DNA of 64,000 bases from Dehalobacter sp. DCM (GTDB taxonomy: Bacteria; Bacillota; Desulfitobacteriia; Desulfitobacteriales; Syntrophobotulaceae). Within the stretch, counting starts at the first letter, position 1; each line of letters begins with the position of its first letter. Positions 1-8,877 of the stretch are shown one piece after another. The DNA lies in the NCBI RefSeq assembly GCF_024972775.1, contig NZ_CP092282.1, positions 1,915,001-1,979,000 on the forward strand. The letters run 5' to 3'. A program made the position numbers and the translations under genes. Under the pieces are notes generated by a model. It was not told where the DNA came from. It saw only the letters and a program-made list of their open reading frames with translations, and made no database searches.

Positions 1-70
1 GTATTCAGGCTTATTAACAAAGAATTGGGATTGTTTTTCGGCAAAAATGTATAGTGTTATCTGTATTAGC

Positions 71-100
71 TTGACATCCGTGTAAAAAAATGCCTATGAT
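71..100 (+). promoter_or_regulatory. Probable sigma-A promoter of first PucR gene
   Basis: TTGACA at 71-76 and TATGAT at 95-100 are separated by 18 bases, close to the vegetative consensus. The predicted transcript would begin near 107, just before the AGGAGG ribosome-binding site at 113-118. This leaves little room for a longer upstream start and supports the GTG start at 126. Sequence match only; no transcript evidence. Confidence 0.6.
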
Positions 101-125
101 GACAATAGGGAGAGGAGGCGCTGTC

Positions 126-1643
126 GTGAACGTCAATCTTTATATTTTTTATTCGGAGCTTGCGCACTGTGCGGTAAGACTCGTCGCAGAGGATAAGGCC
201 CGATCACTGGATATTTCCAGTATTCTGCTGCTCTCGGGGGAAAATGTCTCGCCCGATTCCGAGCACCTTTATGTCGGCATACCGGAAAATGTTCTGAGGT
301 ACCTCAATTGCGGAACGCCTCTACAATTGGCGATCGTTGGGGACTTCGACGACTCTGCGATCAGAGACCGCGGCCATAGCGCCGTTATTTTCCCGGACGA
401 AAGCGACTTGTTTTCGATGTTCAACCGCCTTCAGACAATAAAGGAAAAGTACGACGGCTGGGATGACGAAATGACTGAAGCTATCCGCGCAAAGTATCCC
501 TTACAGCAGGTTTTTGACATTGGGGCGAAAATGCTCACGAACCCCGTTGCTATGTTCGACCGGAGCCTCGGCCTTGTCATGACGGCGGGGGAGATTCCAG
601 ATAACGTAAGAGGCACGATCTGGGAACCGGTCCTTGCCTACAACTACTCTCCTCCGGATACGTTGCAACCTAAGGAGCGGAAGGCTGTGCTTGACCGGCT
701 TATGGAGAGCGATTGGCCGTTCACCTATCGTTCGCAGATACTAAACGAAAACCATCTTGTCTGCGGCCTGTTTGTCTCGGGAGAGTATTTCGGCTCCTTC
801 GGTTCCTCGGAATTCAAGCCATTTTCGGAGGGGCAAATATCCATCCTAGCACGCCTTGCCCAAAAAATGGAGTGGGCGATTGCTAGCGCCTTTGGTGAGA
901 ACGGTACGACGACGGATATGCCATATTATATTAGCAGACTACTCGGCGGATACAATATAGAGCAAAATGCCATTGAGTACCACCTGCGGCGCAATGGCTG
1001 GAAAATGGATGATCCATTCCGCGTTTTGAGGATCGAGTCCACCGAAAAGATAATCATGTCGGACGAGGAGTGTGCGACTTATAAAAACCCGCTCAAATCT
1101 ATCCTGCCGAAATCAATCATATTCCCCTATGAAAATGGCATTGTGGTCATACTCCATTCCTCCGGACTGTGTCCGCATGACAAAGACCTCATCGCCGAGC
1201 TAGTCAGAAACAGCCTTAGGGCCGGAGTTTCCATGGTGTATGAAAATTTTCTGAATATTAAGTACGCGTACATTCAGAGCAAGAACGCGCTTAGCAGAGC
1301 TGACGAAACGCTGTCCTTCTTTGAGCTTTGCTATACCGAATGCCTGGTATCTGCACTTGGACAGATAACAAGCCTAAAGACCTTTTGCCACCCGCGCATT
1401 CTCTGGTACTGGCAGCAGGGCAATGAGAAAAAGAGGAGCTTCATCCGGTGTATGTGGGCTTATCTGCAAAACGGGCGTAACCTGACCGACACAGCTAAAA
1501 AGCTTGGTATACACCGCAACACGCTTTTCTACCGTCTTGATAAAATGAGCGAGCTGCTGGATTTTGACATCTTTTCCGACTCCCTGGATAATGAGATACT
1601 CACCATGCTCAATTTTTCCTGTAGCATAGTGGATAAGCTCTGA
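126..1643 (+). CDS. PucR/CdaR-type transcriptional regulator
   Basis: About 505 aa, cytoplasmic. The C-terminus (NLTDTAKKLGIHRNTLFYRL, around residues 455-475) is the PucR-type helix-turn-helix that usually ends such regulators. The N-terminal two thirds has no transmembrane segment and resembles the PucR ligand-sensing/GGDEF-like region. GTG at 126 is chosen because AGGAGG lies 7 bases upstream; an in-frame ATG at 90 would overlap the -10 box. It is a divergent paralog of the regulator at 1740-3308 on the opposite strand, and both end near each other. PucR-family proteins often control catabolic genes in response to a pathway metabolite. Its target is unknown; the local LigM-like operon is one candidate. 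Confidence 0.8.
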   Translation: MNVNLYIFYSELAHCAVRLVAEDKARSLDISSILLLSGENVSPDSEHLYVGIPENVLRYLNCGTPLQLAIVGDFDDSAIRDRGHSAVIFPDESDLFSMFNRLQTIKEKYDGWDDEMTEAIRAKYPLQQVFDIGAKMLTNPVAMFDRSLGLVMTAGEIPDNVRGTIWEPVLAYNYSPPDTLQPKERKAVLDRLMESDWPFTYRSQILNENHLVCGLFVSGEYFGSFGSSEFKPFSEGQISILARLAQKMEWAIASAFGENGTTTDMPYYISRLLGGYNIEQNAIEYHLRRNGWKMDDPFRVLRIESTEKIIMSDEECATYKNPLKSILPKSIIFPYENGIVVILHSSGLCPHDKDLIAELVRNSLRAGVSMVYENFLNIKYAYIQSKNALSRADETLSFFELCYTECLVSALGQITSLKTFCHPRILWYWQQGNEKKRSFIRCMWAYLQNGRNLTDTAKKLGIHRNTLFYRLDKMSELLDFDIFSDSLDNEILTMLNFSCSIVDKL

Positions 1644-1739
1644 ACAAACGTCATTCTGCGGAAGTTTGGTATTCAGCTATTTTTTTTTTTGTAATGCACG
1701 GTTCCGCTTACGGTATCGCGCATTTTATATAAATAGACT

Positions 1740-3308
1740 TTATAACTTGTTCCGATGGGATAATTGCTTGTTTTTGGCGGATTCATCGCAATATTTTATC
1801 AATATTCGGCAGGACAAGTAGATGTGTAATAAGGAGTCTTCGTCCAAGGTACTAAAGTCTATTTTCATCATTTGTGAAATGTTATTAAGTCGATACAGCA
1901 CAGTATGGCGATGAATATAAAGAACTTCCGCAGTTGCAGACACATTTTTGCCACTGATGATATATTCCTGTAGACATCGTAGAAGCTCCAACCCATAGTG
2001 ATCATCTTTTTTTAACAGTGCTTTGATACCGGGATATAATAAGTCATTACTGTCCATTTCTTTATGAATAGAGCTCAAAATAAAATTCACGTAATGTTTT
2101 CGAAAATCATGGATTACCGGATTTTTTTGATAAGAACCATCAAAAGCAATCTGGCATTGCCTGTAGGCCTGTCGAATTTCAGAAATATCGTGAAAAATCA
2201 TACTGAAGGCACCTTTAAAACCACAGACGGAAAGAAAATCATGAACACTTTCCAAATATGATTTGTCATCATAATTTTTCAGCAGATAATCAATGACAAT
2301 AATCTGATTGTTAAAAGTGAAAAGAAATTCTTTTTTAAAATGTCTGTTGAAATTGGGGAGCCAATCTTCTATTAAAAAAGTATCCGTGATCGTCTGATCC
2401 AAGGGCAAAAATGTCCAAATGAAGTAGGATTGTTCAGGGCTTTTTTCTTTTTGCGATAAATTATAATAGAGCACGCTTCTTTCCACCGGGTTTCCCTGAA
2501 GGAGCTGGGTGATGTACCAGGGAGTCTCTGAAGCAAATGACTTGTATTCTTCCGAATGAAGGAGTGCTAATTCCATGAATTGTTGAATGGTATACATCAT
2601 TGCATATTCTGACTTGGTAATCGGAGCAGAAATATCAGAGATAGCCAGACAGCCAAATAAGGTGTGGCGATGATGAAGTCCGGCAATAAGTCGATTAATG
2701 TTGCGGTAGAGGTCCTTGGATCGGTAATAGAAGGGTTTGGGATTATTCTGTAGTTCTCTTCTTAAAAAATCGGCTTCCGATTCTTTAGGGGAATACCCTT
2801 TTTTTAAAACATAGTCCCATAGTGAACCTTCTGCATTCTCGGGTATTGTTCCGGCTTTCATGAGTAGGTTTTGTTGATTATCAAATAAGGCAATTGGGTT
2901 TTTTAAAACAATACTACAGAGATCCAGCGTGGATTGAAGCGGTCTTCCTTGTAGAATTGCTTGGTGGATATTGCTTTCCCATTCCTGATATCGGTCAAAA
3001 ACACTCTGAATTTGGGAAAGGATATCGACTGTTTCTGTATCATTTGGCAGGAAAAGAACTGCCTTGAAATCCTTGGCGGATTTACTTTGTTCAGGAAAAC
3101 CGATACAGATAAGATTTAGTAATGGGTTAGGATCTAGAGTAACGTACTGATCTTGTGTTAAGAGATAGATATTCTGTTCTGTAAGATTGTCATGAGCTCC
3201 TTTGAACAAACGAATACCGGATAGGTTGATTGCAATATCATCACCGGCAACCAACGTGCCTTTTTCAGAGAAGAGCTCTTCAAAAATTGTATGGATGCTT
3301 AGTTTCAT
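1740..3308 (-). CDS. PucR/CdaR-type transcriptional regulator
   Basis: About 522 aa. The C-terminal helix-turn-helix (NVSATAEVLYIHRHTVLYRL) is of PucR type; the rest is a soluble sensory region with no visible membrane helix. The start MKLSIHTIFEELF at 3308 is preferred over an upstream in-frame ATG because AGGGAG sits 9 bases before it. The gene is divergent from the LigM-like gene at 3496 with about 190 bases between the starts, the arrangement expected for a local regulator of that operon. It shares architecture and scattered identity with the regulator at 126-1643, so the pair probably arose by duplication. The effector is not predictable from sequence. Confidence 0.8.
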   Translation of the reverse strand: MKLSIHTIFEELFSEKGTLVAGDDIAINLSGIRLFKGAHDNLTEQNIYLLTQDQYVTLDPNPLLNLICIGFPEQSKSAKDFKAVLFLPNDTETVDILSQIQSVFDRYQEWESNIHQAILQGRPLQSTLDLCSIVLKNPIALFDNQQNLLMKAGTIPENAEGSLWDYVLKKGYSPKESEADFLRRELQNNPKPFYYRSKDLYRNINRLIAGLHHRHTLFGCLAISDISAPITKSEYAMMYTIQQFMELALLHSEEYKSFASETPWYITQLLQGNPVERSVLYYNLSQKEKSPEQSYFIWTFLPLDQTITDTFLIEDWLPNFNRHFKKEFLFTFNNQIIVIDYLLKNYDDKSYLESVHDFLSVCGFKGAFSMIFHDISEIRQAYRQCQIAFDGSYQKNPVIHDFRKHYVNFILSSIHKEMDSNDLLYPGIKALLKKDDHYGLELLRCLQEYIISGKNVSATAEVLYIHRHTVLYRLNNISQMMKIDFSTLDEDSLLHIYLSCRILIKYCDESAKNKQLSHRNKL

Positions 3309-3495
3309 ATTCCATATCTCCCTTTGGACAATTATGTACAATTTAATTATCTGATTTTTTCAATTATATGGCCAATGACAAGAAAAAACAAGTCAATTAC
3401 AATAAGGCTGACGCAAAGAGAAAACCATAATCTTTCTAACAGGTCTTGGTGAAAGTAAGCTGAACTACTTTTTTATGGAGAAAGGGAGAGGTATT

Positions 3496-4830
3496 ATGTC
3501 GGACGTTGTTAATCAAGGTGTCTTTACTTTAATGAGTGTAGGAGGAATGTACACAATCCCGTACGAATACACGGGATATAAGGATGAGATTCTAGCATCG
3601 AAATCAACCGCTTGGGTCGGTACTGCATTGAACGAATCCCCAATTTTTGACATTAAGGGCCCTGATGCAGCAGAGTTCCTAACATCGATATGTGTCAACG
3701 ATTACAGAAATATGAAAGTCGGTGGAATCCGGCATGCTGTTATCTGTAATGAAAAGGGTCAGATGGTCGCTGACGGTGTTGTCATGAAAATTGAGGAAAA
3801 TACATTTCGTACTTACTGGCTAATGCCGGTTGTCGATTATTATGCCTCCATTTCGAAGATGAACATCGAAGGTATTGATATGACAGGTAAGGAATTTTTT
3901 GTTCAGATTGCAGGACCTAAATCGTTGGAGATTTTAGAGAAGGCTTCGCAGAGTGATTTGCACGATATTAAGTTTGCGCAGCATCGCATTGCTAAAATTG
4001 CCGGTCACGATGTCCGTATCCTTCGGCTTGGAATGGCTGGGACCCTCGCTTATGAATTCCATGGTGATATGGCAGCTTTAGATGAAGTTTACGAACGTGT
4101 TTGGGAAATCGCTGCCTTAGATTATGATGCCAAAAAGCTGGGACGGGTGGCCTATTGCATGAACCATACGGAAGCAGGTTATGCAAACCTGAATATGCAT
4201 TATCCGCTTCCCTGGTATGAGGATCCGGGTATTGCTAAATATTTGGAAGATAAGCCGATGGCCGGATTTTTTAACGCGAACCGGAAATTGATCGGCAGTG
4301 TTGGCGATGACCTGGAAATTCGTTTTAAAACACCTTACGATGTCGATTGGGGATTCCTGGTCAAGTTCAACCATGAGTTCCCGGGAAGAAAAGCACTTGA
4401 AGAAATTGCCAAGAATCCTAAAACGCAAATGGTTACCTTAGAATGGAATCCCGATGATCTTGGAGAAATCTTTGCTTCCCAGTTCAGGGGCCAGGATGTA
4501 GAGCCTTACGATACCATGGATGACCGACCGATGGATATGTATTATAACTGCGGATTTTCCTTCGCTTACCATGCGGATAAAGTCATGGACGGGGATAAAA
4601 TGGTAGGAACGTCGGCCGGGAGATTGAACAGTGTCTATTACCGTCGGATGATTTCTCTGGGATTCATCGATAAAGAATATGCCGTGGAAGGAAAAGAGCT
4701 TACTGTGATTTGGGGAACTCCGGGAACACCGCAGAAAGCGATCCGGGTCAGAGTAGCCCGTACCCCTTATATGAATCTGGAAAACAATAAAGAGATTGAT
4801 GTAGAAACAATTCCTTGTTATCAGGGATAA
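3496..4830 (+). CDS. GcvT/LigM-like tetrahydrofolate methyltransferase (putative aromatic O-demethylase)
   Basis: About 444 aa, the length of LigM/DesA-type O-demethylases rather than the shorter glycine-cleavage GcvT. The GcvT-like N-terminal fold (NEKGQMVADGVV; the PKSLEIL region) is followed by a C-terminal barrel with GTSAGRLNSVYYRRMISLGF. LigM enzymes move the methyl group of vanillate or similar methoxyaromatics to tetrahydrofolate in the cytoplasm. No GcvP or GcvH lies nearby, which argues against glycine cleavage. The MSDVV start follows GGGAGAGG by 4-5 bases; an ATG seven codons upstream has no ribosome site. It is the first gene of a likely operon that includes a corrinoid protein at 6420, so it may instead exchange methyl groups with that protein. 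A decayed relative lies at 8186-8762. Confidence 0.75.
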   Translation: MSDVVNQGVFTLMSVGGMYTIPYEYTGYKDEILASKSTAWVGTALNESPIFDIKGPDAAEFLTSICVNDYRNMKVGGIRHAVICNEKGQMVADGVVMKIEENTFRTYWLMPVVDYYASISKMNIEGIDMTGKEFFVQIAGPKSLEILEKASQSDLHDIKFAQHRIAKIAGHDVRILRLGMAGTLAYEFHGDMAALDEVYERVWEIAALDYDAKKLGRVAYCMNHTEAGYANLNMHYPLPWYEDPGIAKYLEDKPMAGFFNANRKLIGSVGDDLEIRFKTPYDVDWGFLVKFNHEFPGRKALEEIAKNPKTQMVTLEWNPDDLGEIFASQFRGQDVEPYDTMDDRPMDMYYNCGFSFAYHADKVMDGDKMVGTSAGRLNSVYYRRMISLGFIDKEYAVEGKELTVIWGTPGTPQKAIRVRVARTPYMNLENNKEIDVETIPCYQG

Positions 4831-4917
4831 AGCAGACCTGCAGTTTCGGACAGATAAGCTCTTTAATACCAGTTTATGCTAAGAATGTTGGTAATAAATT
4901 TCTAGGGAGGAATAAGG

Positions 4918-5214
4918 ATGTCAGTAGACGGAAATTGGAAAATCATTGCGAAGTCACCAGTCGGAGCGCAGGAAGGTGGTTTTGATTACAAGACAGAAGG
5001 AAACATTTTGACGGGAACTGCGACCGCCGGCGGTGAAACAGTTCCAATTGATGAGGGAAAAGTTAACGGAAATAATTTCGAACACAAGATGAAAATGAAA
5101 ACTCCCATTGGTAGAGCAACTGTCAAAGTGACAGGAACTGTCGAAGGCGATAAAATCTCAGGTACTTTTAAGATGCTTATAGGTTCTATGCCATTTGAGG
5201 GAACAAGAATTTAG
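4918..5214 (+). CDS. Small beta-rich protein of unknown function
   Basis: 98 aa, good GGGAGG ribosome site. I do not recognise the family. The sequence alternates short hydrophobic strands with glycines (NILTGTATAGG, VNGNNFEHKM, VKVTGTVEGDKISGTFKML), which predicts an all-beta, lipocalin- or barrel-like fold. No signal peptide, cysteine or metal motif is visible. It lies 87 bases after the LigM-like gene in the same direction and is probably cotranscribed. A binding or carrier role for a pathway metabolite is possible, but this is speculation from position and fold only. Confidence 0.6.
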   Translation: MSVDGNWKIIAKSPVGAQEGGFDYKTEGNILTGTATAGGETVPIDEGKVNGNNFEHKMKMKTPIGRATVKVTGTVEGDKISGTFKMLIGSMPFEGTRI

Positions 5215-5305
5215 GATAAGTTTTAGTATACCAACTAGTCTAACAGTTTAAAATACCTTATGTTATTCTTGCAAAACGAAAGCTACTACACCATTTTTAT
5301 GGATT

Positions 5306-5386
5306 CTCTGAACGATATGCCAGTTTTAGAAACGATTTCGTTCAGAGTATTCATTTATTATGAAGTCATTTCATCTCTGACTTCAT
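5306..5386 (+). repeat. Two consecutive inverted repeats in the leader of the chemoreceptor-like gene
   Basis: CTCTGAACGA (5306-5315) pairs with TCGTTCAGAG (5338-5347), then ATGAAGTCA (5360-5368) pairs with TGACTTCAT (5378-5386). Neither is followed by a clear T-run, so termination is possible but not certain. The 10-base string TCTCTGAACG recurs at 6258-6267, inside the terminator at the other end of the same gene. Confidence 0.5.
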
Positions 5387-5408
5387 TAAAGAGAGAAGGA
5401 AGATAGCC

Positions 5409-6236
5409 ATGGATGAAAGACATATTGCGGCGTTTATTGAAGTGTTGCCATTCTTAGGTGACATCATTGGTCAGGATTGTACCGTTGGGGTCCTGGATCT
5501 AAAAACGGATCGGTATTCTGCTGTGCTTAATGGTGAAAAGCTTGGTTCTACGACCAAGGTCGGAGATGCTTTTCAACGGAACGAAAGTTATGCGCAGTTT
5601 ATACAACAAAGAAAACAGTGGAAGCTGAGATTGCCGGAAAATGTCTTCGGAGTACCGGCCAAATGCGTTTTAACACCGATTATTGATGAGCACAATGACG
5701 TTGTGGCGATGATATCTTTTAATAAAGACATTGATACTGAAGCGCAAATTGAGGATACAACAGGCATGCTATTAAACTCAATGCAGCAAATTAATGCCGG
5801 AATTGAAGAGATCGCATCAAGCGCCAATCAGCTATCGACATTTGTGGAAGGAATCACAAGTTTCAGTAAGCAGACTCAGATAAAAATAAAAGAAATTGAC
5901 AGTGTCATTAATGTGATTAAAGATATTGCTTCGCAATCGAACCTGCTTGCCTTGAATGCGTCCATTGAAGCGGCAAGAGCAGGGGATGCAGGCAGAGGTT
6001 TCAGTGTCGTGGCTCTTGAGATGGGGAATCTATCTAAGAACAGTAAAGAAGCAGCTCAAAAGGTAGCAGAGTCACTTTTGGAAATAAGAAAGGCAATTGA
6101 TGTTATGTCAGAAAAGATAATTCAAACCAATGACGAATCCCATAATCAATCGGCTGCCACCGAAGAAATTGCTGCTACGATTGCCGATATGGTCAGTACG
6201 ACCAGCCAACTTTCTGATTTGGCGAATATAAAATAA
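5409..6236 (+). CDS. Soluble methyl-accepting chemotaxis-like protein
   Basis: 275 aa with no transmembrane helix. Residues 1 to about 115 form a small globular sensory domain (PAS-like, by length and position). The rest is a coiled coil containing the MCP signalling hairpin ([20 protein letters not shown], about residues 180-200), the site that contacts CheA and CheW. It is shorter than membrane receptors and lacks a HAMP domain. Starts with ATG after AGAAGGAAGATAGCC. It lies inside the LigM-like/corrinoid gene set and ends at a strong terminator. A paralog with similar design is at 23693-24535. It could couple a cytoplasmic metabolite or redox signal to motility; no che genes are in the window. 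Confidence 0.85.
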   Translation: MDERHIAAFIEVLPFLGDIIGQDCTVGVLDLKTDRYSAVLNGEKLGSTTKVGDAFQRNESYAQFIQQRKQWKLRLPENVFGVPAKCVLTPIIDEHNDVVAMISFNKDIDTEAQIEDTTGMLLNSMQQINAGIEEIASSANQLSTFVEGITSFSKQTQIKIKEIDSVINVIKDIASQSNLLALNASIEAARAGDAGRGFSVVALEMGNLSKNSKEAAQKVAESLLEIRKAIDVMSEKIIQTNDESHNQSAATEEIAATIADMVSTTSQLSDLANIK

Positions 6237-6253
6237 GTTAATTGTCCTTTGAT

Positions 6254-6296
6254 AGTATCTCTGAACGTAGCCTATTGGCTAAGAGATACTTTTTTA
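6254..6296 (+). terminator. Rho-independent terminator
   Basis: AGTATCTCT (6254-6262) pairs with AGAGATACT (6282-6290), an inner TAGCC/GGCTA stem extends the hairpin, and TTTTTT follows at 6291-6296. It closes the transcript of the chemoreceptor-like gene, so the corrinoid protein gene at 6420 may have its own promoter or depend on readthrough. Confidence 0.8.
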
Positions 6297-6419
6297 TTTG
6301 CTATTGTACATTTTTGACGAAATCAGGGCTTGATTTTGTATTCATACGTATAATGACAAACAGCTATTTTGCCTTTATGATAAGGTGGTATTTGAACGAT
6401 TATTTGGAAGGCGGTAATT

Positions 6420-7082
6420 ATGTTTGATGTTGACCATATAACCGAGGCTTTTCTGAATTTGGATGAAGTAAAAGTATTCGACGCTTTAAGTAATTTTATG
6501 AGCACGGATCCATCAGAAGAATATGCGCAAAAAGCAGTAGAAGCTTGTCAGCAAGGTATGGCAATGGTAGGCGAGCGCTATGAACACAACACCTATTTTT
6601 TGGGGGATTTAATATATGCAGGAGATTTATTAGCTACTGCAATTGAGATGTTAAAACCGGCTTTTGGATCACGTGAGTGTGAACGAAAGGGCGTGATCGT
6701 CCTTGGGACAGTTGCTGGGGATATCCATAGTGTCGGTAAGGATATATTTCGAAGTTTGGCAGAAGCTGCAGGATTCATCGTATGGGATTTAGGTATTGAT
6801 CAGGAGTCGCACAAATTTATCGCAAAAGTAAACGAATTAAGAAATATCGGGACCAATACAATTATTGTTGGAATGAGCGGGGTTCTGACACTGGCACTGG
6901 AATCGATGAAAACGACAGTTGAAGCCTTGGGAGCAGCCGGACTTAGAAACCAGGTCAAGGTGATTGTCGGTGGTACGCCATTGACAGCGGAAGCTTTTGA
7001 GTGGATTGGTGCTGATGCTTACACTACGAGTGCCGCTGAGGGGTTAAAGATCTGCAGGAAGTGGGTAGAGTGCCGTATATGA
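6420..7082 (+). CDS. Methyltransferase corrinoid protein (MtaC/MtvC-like)
   Basis: 220 aa. N-terminal helical cap (about residues 1-88) followed by a B12-binding Rossmann domain with the base-off ligand motif D101-I-H103-S-V-G106, then the downstream SGVLTLAL and GGTPLT segments typical of the family. Such proteins carry the methyl group between a substrate-specific methyltransferase and a tetrahydrofolate methyltransferase in acetogenic and methanogenic demethylation. ATG follows GGAAGGCGG by about 6 bases. Notably, no UroD-type (MtaB/MtvB) methyltransferase and no corrinoid reductive activator are in the window; the GcvT/LigM-like protein is the only visible methyltransferase partner. Confidence 0.9.
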   Translation: MFDVDHITEAFLNLDEVKVFDALSNFMSTDPSEEYAQKAVEACQQGMAMVGERYEHNTYFLGDLIYAGDLLATAIEMLKPAFGSRECERKGVIVLGTVAGDIHSVGKDIFRSLAEAAGFIVWDLGIDQESHKFIAKVNELRNIGTNTIIVGMSGVLTLALESMKTTVEALGAAGLRNQVKVIVGGTPLTAEAFEWIGADAYTTSAAEGLKICRKWVECRI

Positions 7083-7122
7083 TTGTGATTATTGGTGCTG
7101 AAATTTGAAAGGAGATATCAAA

Positions 7123-7689
7123 TTGAAAATACTTGGAATATCAGGAAGCCCACGGAGGGGCGGTAATACGGAAATACTTCTGGATGAAGCGCTGGATGCG
7201 GCCAGTAAATCAGGCGCGCAAACGGAAAAAGTTATTTTATCAACATACCGGTATTCACCATGCTTGTCGTGCGGTGCCTGTGAAAAGACAGGCAGATGCA
7301 TTCAACAGGATGATATGTTGGGTATCTATGAAAAAATTGCCTTAGCGGATGGGATGATCTTTGCATCTCCGATGTATTTCTATACTGTTTCGGGATGGGC
7401 TAAAAGTGCAATTGACCGCTCCCAGGCCTTCTGGTCTCGTAAATACATACTAAAAGATCCAGTTTTTTCAGTAAATAAAAAGGCCTATTTTATTGGATTA
7501 GGAGCAACAAAGGGAGAACGTTTATTTGAAGGAACCAATTTGGTAATGAAATATTTTTATGATGCCATCGGCTATGAAGCTGCCGGCGAATTGTTGATTA
7601 AGGGGATTGACAAGAAGGGGGATATCCTGAACTATCCGAAACATTTGGAAGCTGCTCGTTTGCTTGGGGGGAAGGCCGCCGGCAGGTAA
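7123..7689 (+). CDS. Iron-sulfur flavoprotein / NADPH-dependent FMN reductase family
   Basis: About 188 aa. The flavodoxin-like N-terminus (KILGISGSPRRGGNTEILL) binds FMN phosphate, and a compact cysteine motif (CLSCGACEKTGRC) matches the 4Fe-4S site of archaeal and clostridial iron-sulfur flavoproteins. The SPMYFYTVSGWAKSAIDR segment is the usual flavin-ring loop. The TTG at 7123 is preferred because AAAGGAG lies 8 bases upstream; an earlier in-frame TTG at 7105 has no site. It follows the corrinoid protein by 40 bases and may supply low-potential electrons, for example for corrinoid reactivation (inference). Confidence 0.85.
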   Translation: MKILGISGSPRRGGNTEILLDEALDAASKSGAQTEKVILSTYRYSPCLSCGACEKTGRCIQQDDMLGIYEKIALADGMIFASPMYFYTVSGWAKSAIDRSQAFWSRKYILKDPVFSVNKKAYFIGLGATKGERLFEGTNLVMKYFYDAIGYEAAGELLIKGIDKKGDILNYPKHLEAARLLGGKAAGR

Positions 7690-7782
7690 TTTGATGCATT
7701 AATAAATATTGCGAACAGATTACGATAGTGTTTTTATCAGGTAAAAATCCAAGTTGAGACAAGATTAAGGAGTGTTTATTCA

Positions 7783-8151
7783 ATGAAAATTTGTTGGGCG
7801 ATGATCATGGTGAAAAATATGGATGAATCCATTCGATTTTATCATGAGATTCTTGGACTCCCTATTATCAAACGGTTTGGTGGTAAGGCAGGTCCGGAGA
7901 TAGCCTTTTTAGGTGATGGAGAGACTCAAATAGAATTGGTATGTCAAGCAGGAAAAGAAGACATTGATATAGGGCCGGACATTTCCATCGGGTTTGAAGT
8001 TCCCTTCGTCGACGACTTAATCGATGATTTAATGCAAAAAGGAATTGCGATTGCCAGCGGACCATTTCAACCCAACGCGAAATTAAAATTTTTTTATGTG
8101 CATGATCCAAATGGTTTATCAGTGCAATTCGTTCAAAGAAATACGGATTAG
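7783..8151 (+). CDS. VOC (glyoxalase/bleomycin-resistance fold) family protein
   Basis: 122 aa, one full glyoxalase-fold unit pair (WAMIMVKNMDESIRFYHEIL at the N-terminus; FFYVHDPNGLSVQFVQ at the C-terminus). The family includes isomerases, epimerases, dioxygenases and lyases that bind a metal through His/Glu. Candidate ligands visible are the Glu of QIELV and the His of YVHDPNG. The substrate is not predictable. It is the last intact gene of the demethylase/corrinoid segment and is followed by gene debris. Confidence 0.8.
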   Translation: MKICWAMIMVKNMDESIRFYHEILGLPIIKRFGGKAGPEIAFLGDGETQIELVCQAGKEDIDIGPDISIGFEVPFVDDLIDDLMQKGIAIASGPFQPNAKLKFFYVHDPNGLSVQFVQRNTD

Positions 8152-8185
8152 CGTCAATTCTGATCAATAGAGGATTGAGACAGAC

Positions 8186-8762
8186 ATTCTTTCAACGCCA
8201 CAATGGGAGATACCGTTGATTTATGGGATGGAGATCAATCCGTCCTCGGTCATAGGCGAGCAGTTCATCGATTTTTTTCGGTCAAATGTTGGCGGATGGG
8301 GTCGTGATGAAACGTGAAGGAGACCATTACCGTACTTATTGGATGGCACCTGTGCTTCAGTATTATGTTGAGTCAAGCGGGCTTGATATTAAAGGTGAAT
8401 ACCTGGTGGATGTTTTATTTGACGCCGTATAATGTTGGCTGGGGGTATTTGGTGAATTTTGACCACGATTTTATGGGTAAGGAAGCATTGACGAACGTTA
8501 AGAAGGATCCATCTTAAAAAGTTGTGACACTTGAGTGGAATACCGAAGATGTCGATTCATGTCTCAGTTTAGGGGACAGAGTGTGGAGCCTTATGATCCA
8601 ATTGAGCATCATGCGACGACTGCAGACGCTTCTAATTTATCCACGCGCGGAGATTATGTCATAGCCAAAGGAAAGAAGATAGGAATGGCCTCGGGAAAAA
8701 CATACGTTCTAATTAATTCTTATCAATTTCGAGTTGTAGGTACTACAAGAATGTTGTGTTAG
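8186..8762 (+). pseudogene. Decayed LigM/GcvT-like gene fragment
   Basis: Several short stretches in different frames match the intact gene at 3496-4830: QMLADGVVMKREGDHYRTYW (compare QMVADGVVMKIEENTFRTYW), TPYNVGWGYLVNFDHDFMGK (compare TPYDVDWGFLVKFNHEFPGR), VTLEWNTEDV, and SQFRGQSVEPYDPIE (compare SQFRGQDVEPYDTMD). The order is preserved, but there are frameshifts, internal stops and a large missing middle. It is about 580 bases where about 1.3 kb is expected. This is the remains of a duplicated demethylase gene and is unlikely to make a protein. Confidence 0.85.
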
Positions 8763-8877
8763 AACAATAAAATCGTAATGCTATACTATAAATTATTAAG
8801 TAAGCTAGTCTAAGGTGGCAAATATTGATACGAAAACAAAAATCTAAGCAGAAGAGAATGACGTTTCCTTTGCTGTT

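Noticed and set aside
3455-3475. Sigma-54-like TTGGTGAAAGTAAGC before the LigM-like gene
   Set aside because: GG and GC are one base too close, and the -12 part lacks the T-G-C-A context seen in the five accepted promoters.
3496-4830. Glycine-cleavage T protein
   Set aside because: The protein is longer than GcvT, and no GcvP, GcvH or lipoamide genes are present; a decayed LigM-like copy and a corrinoid protein nearby point to demethylation.
6297-6419. Cobalamin riboswitch before the corrinoid protein gene
   Set aside because: I looked for the conserved B12-box-like sequence and found nothing resembling it; the region is short and follows a simple terminator.
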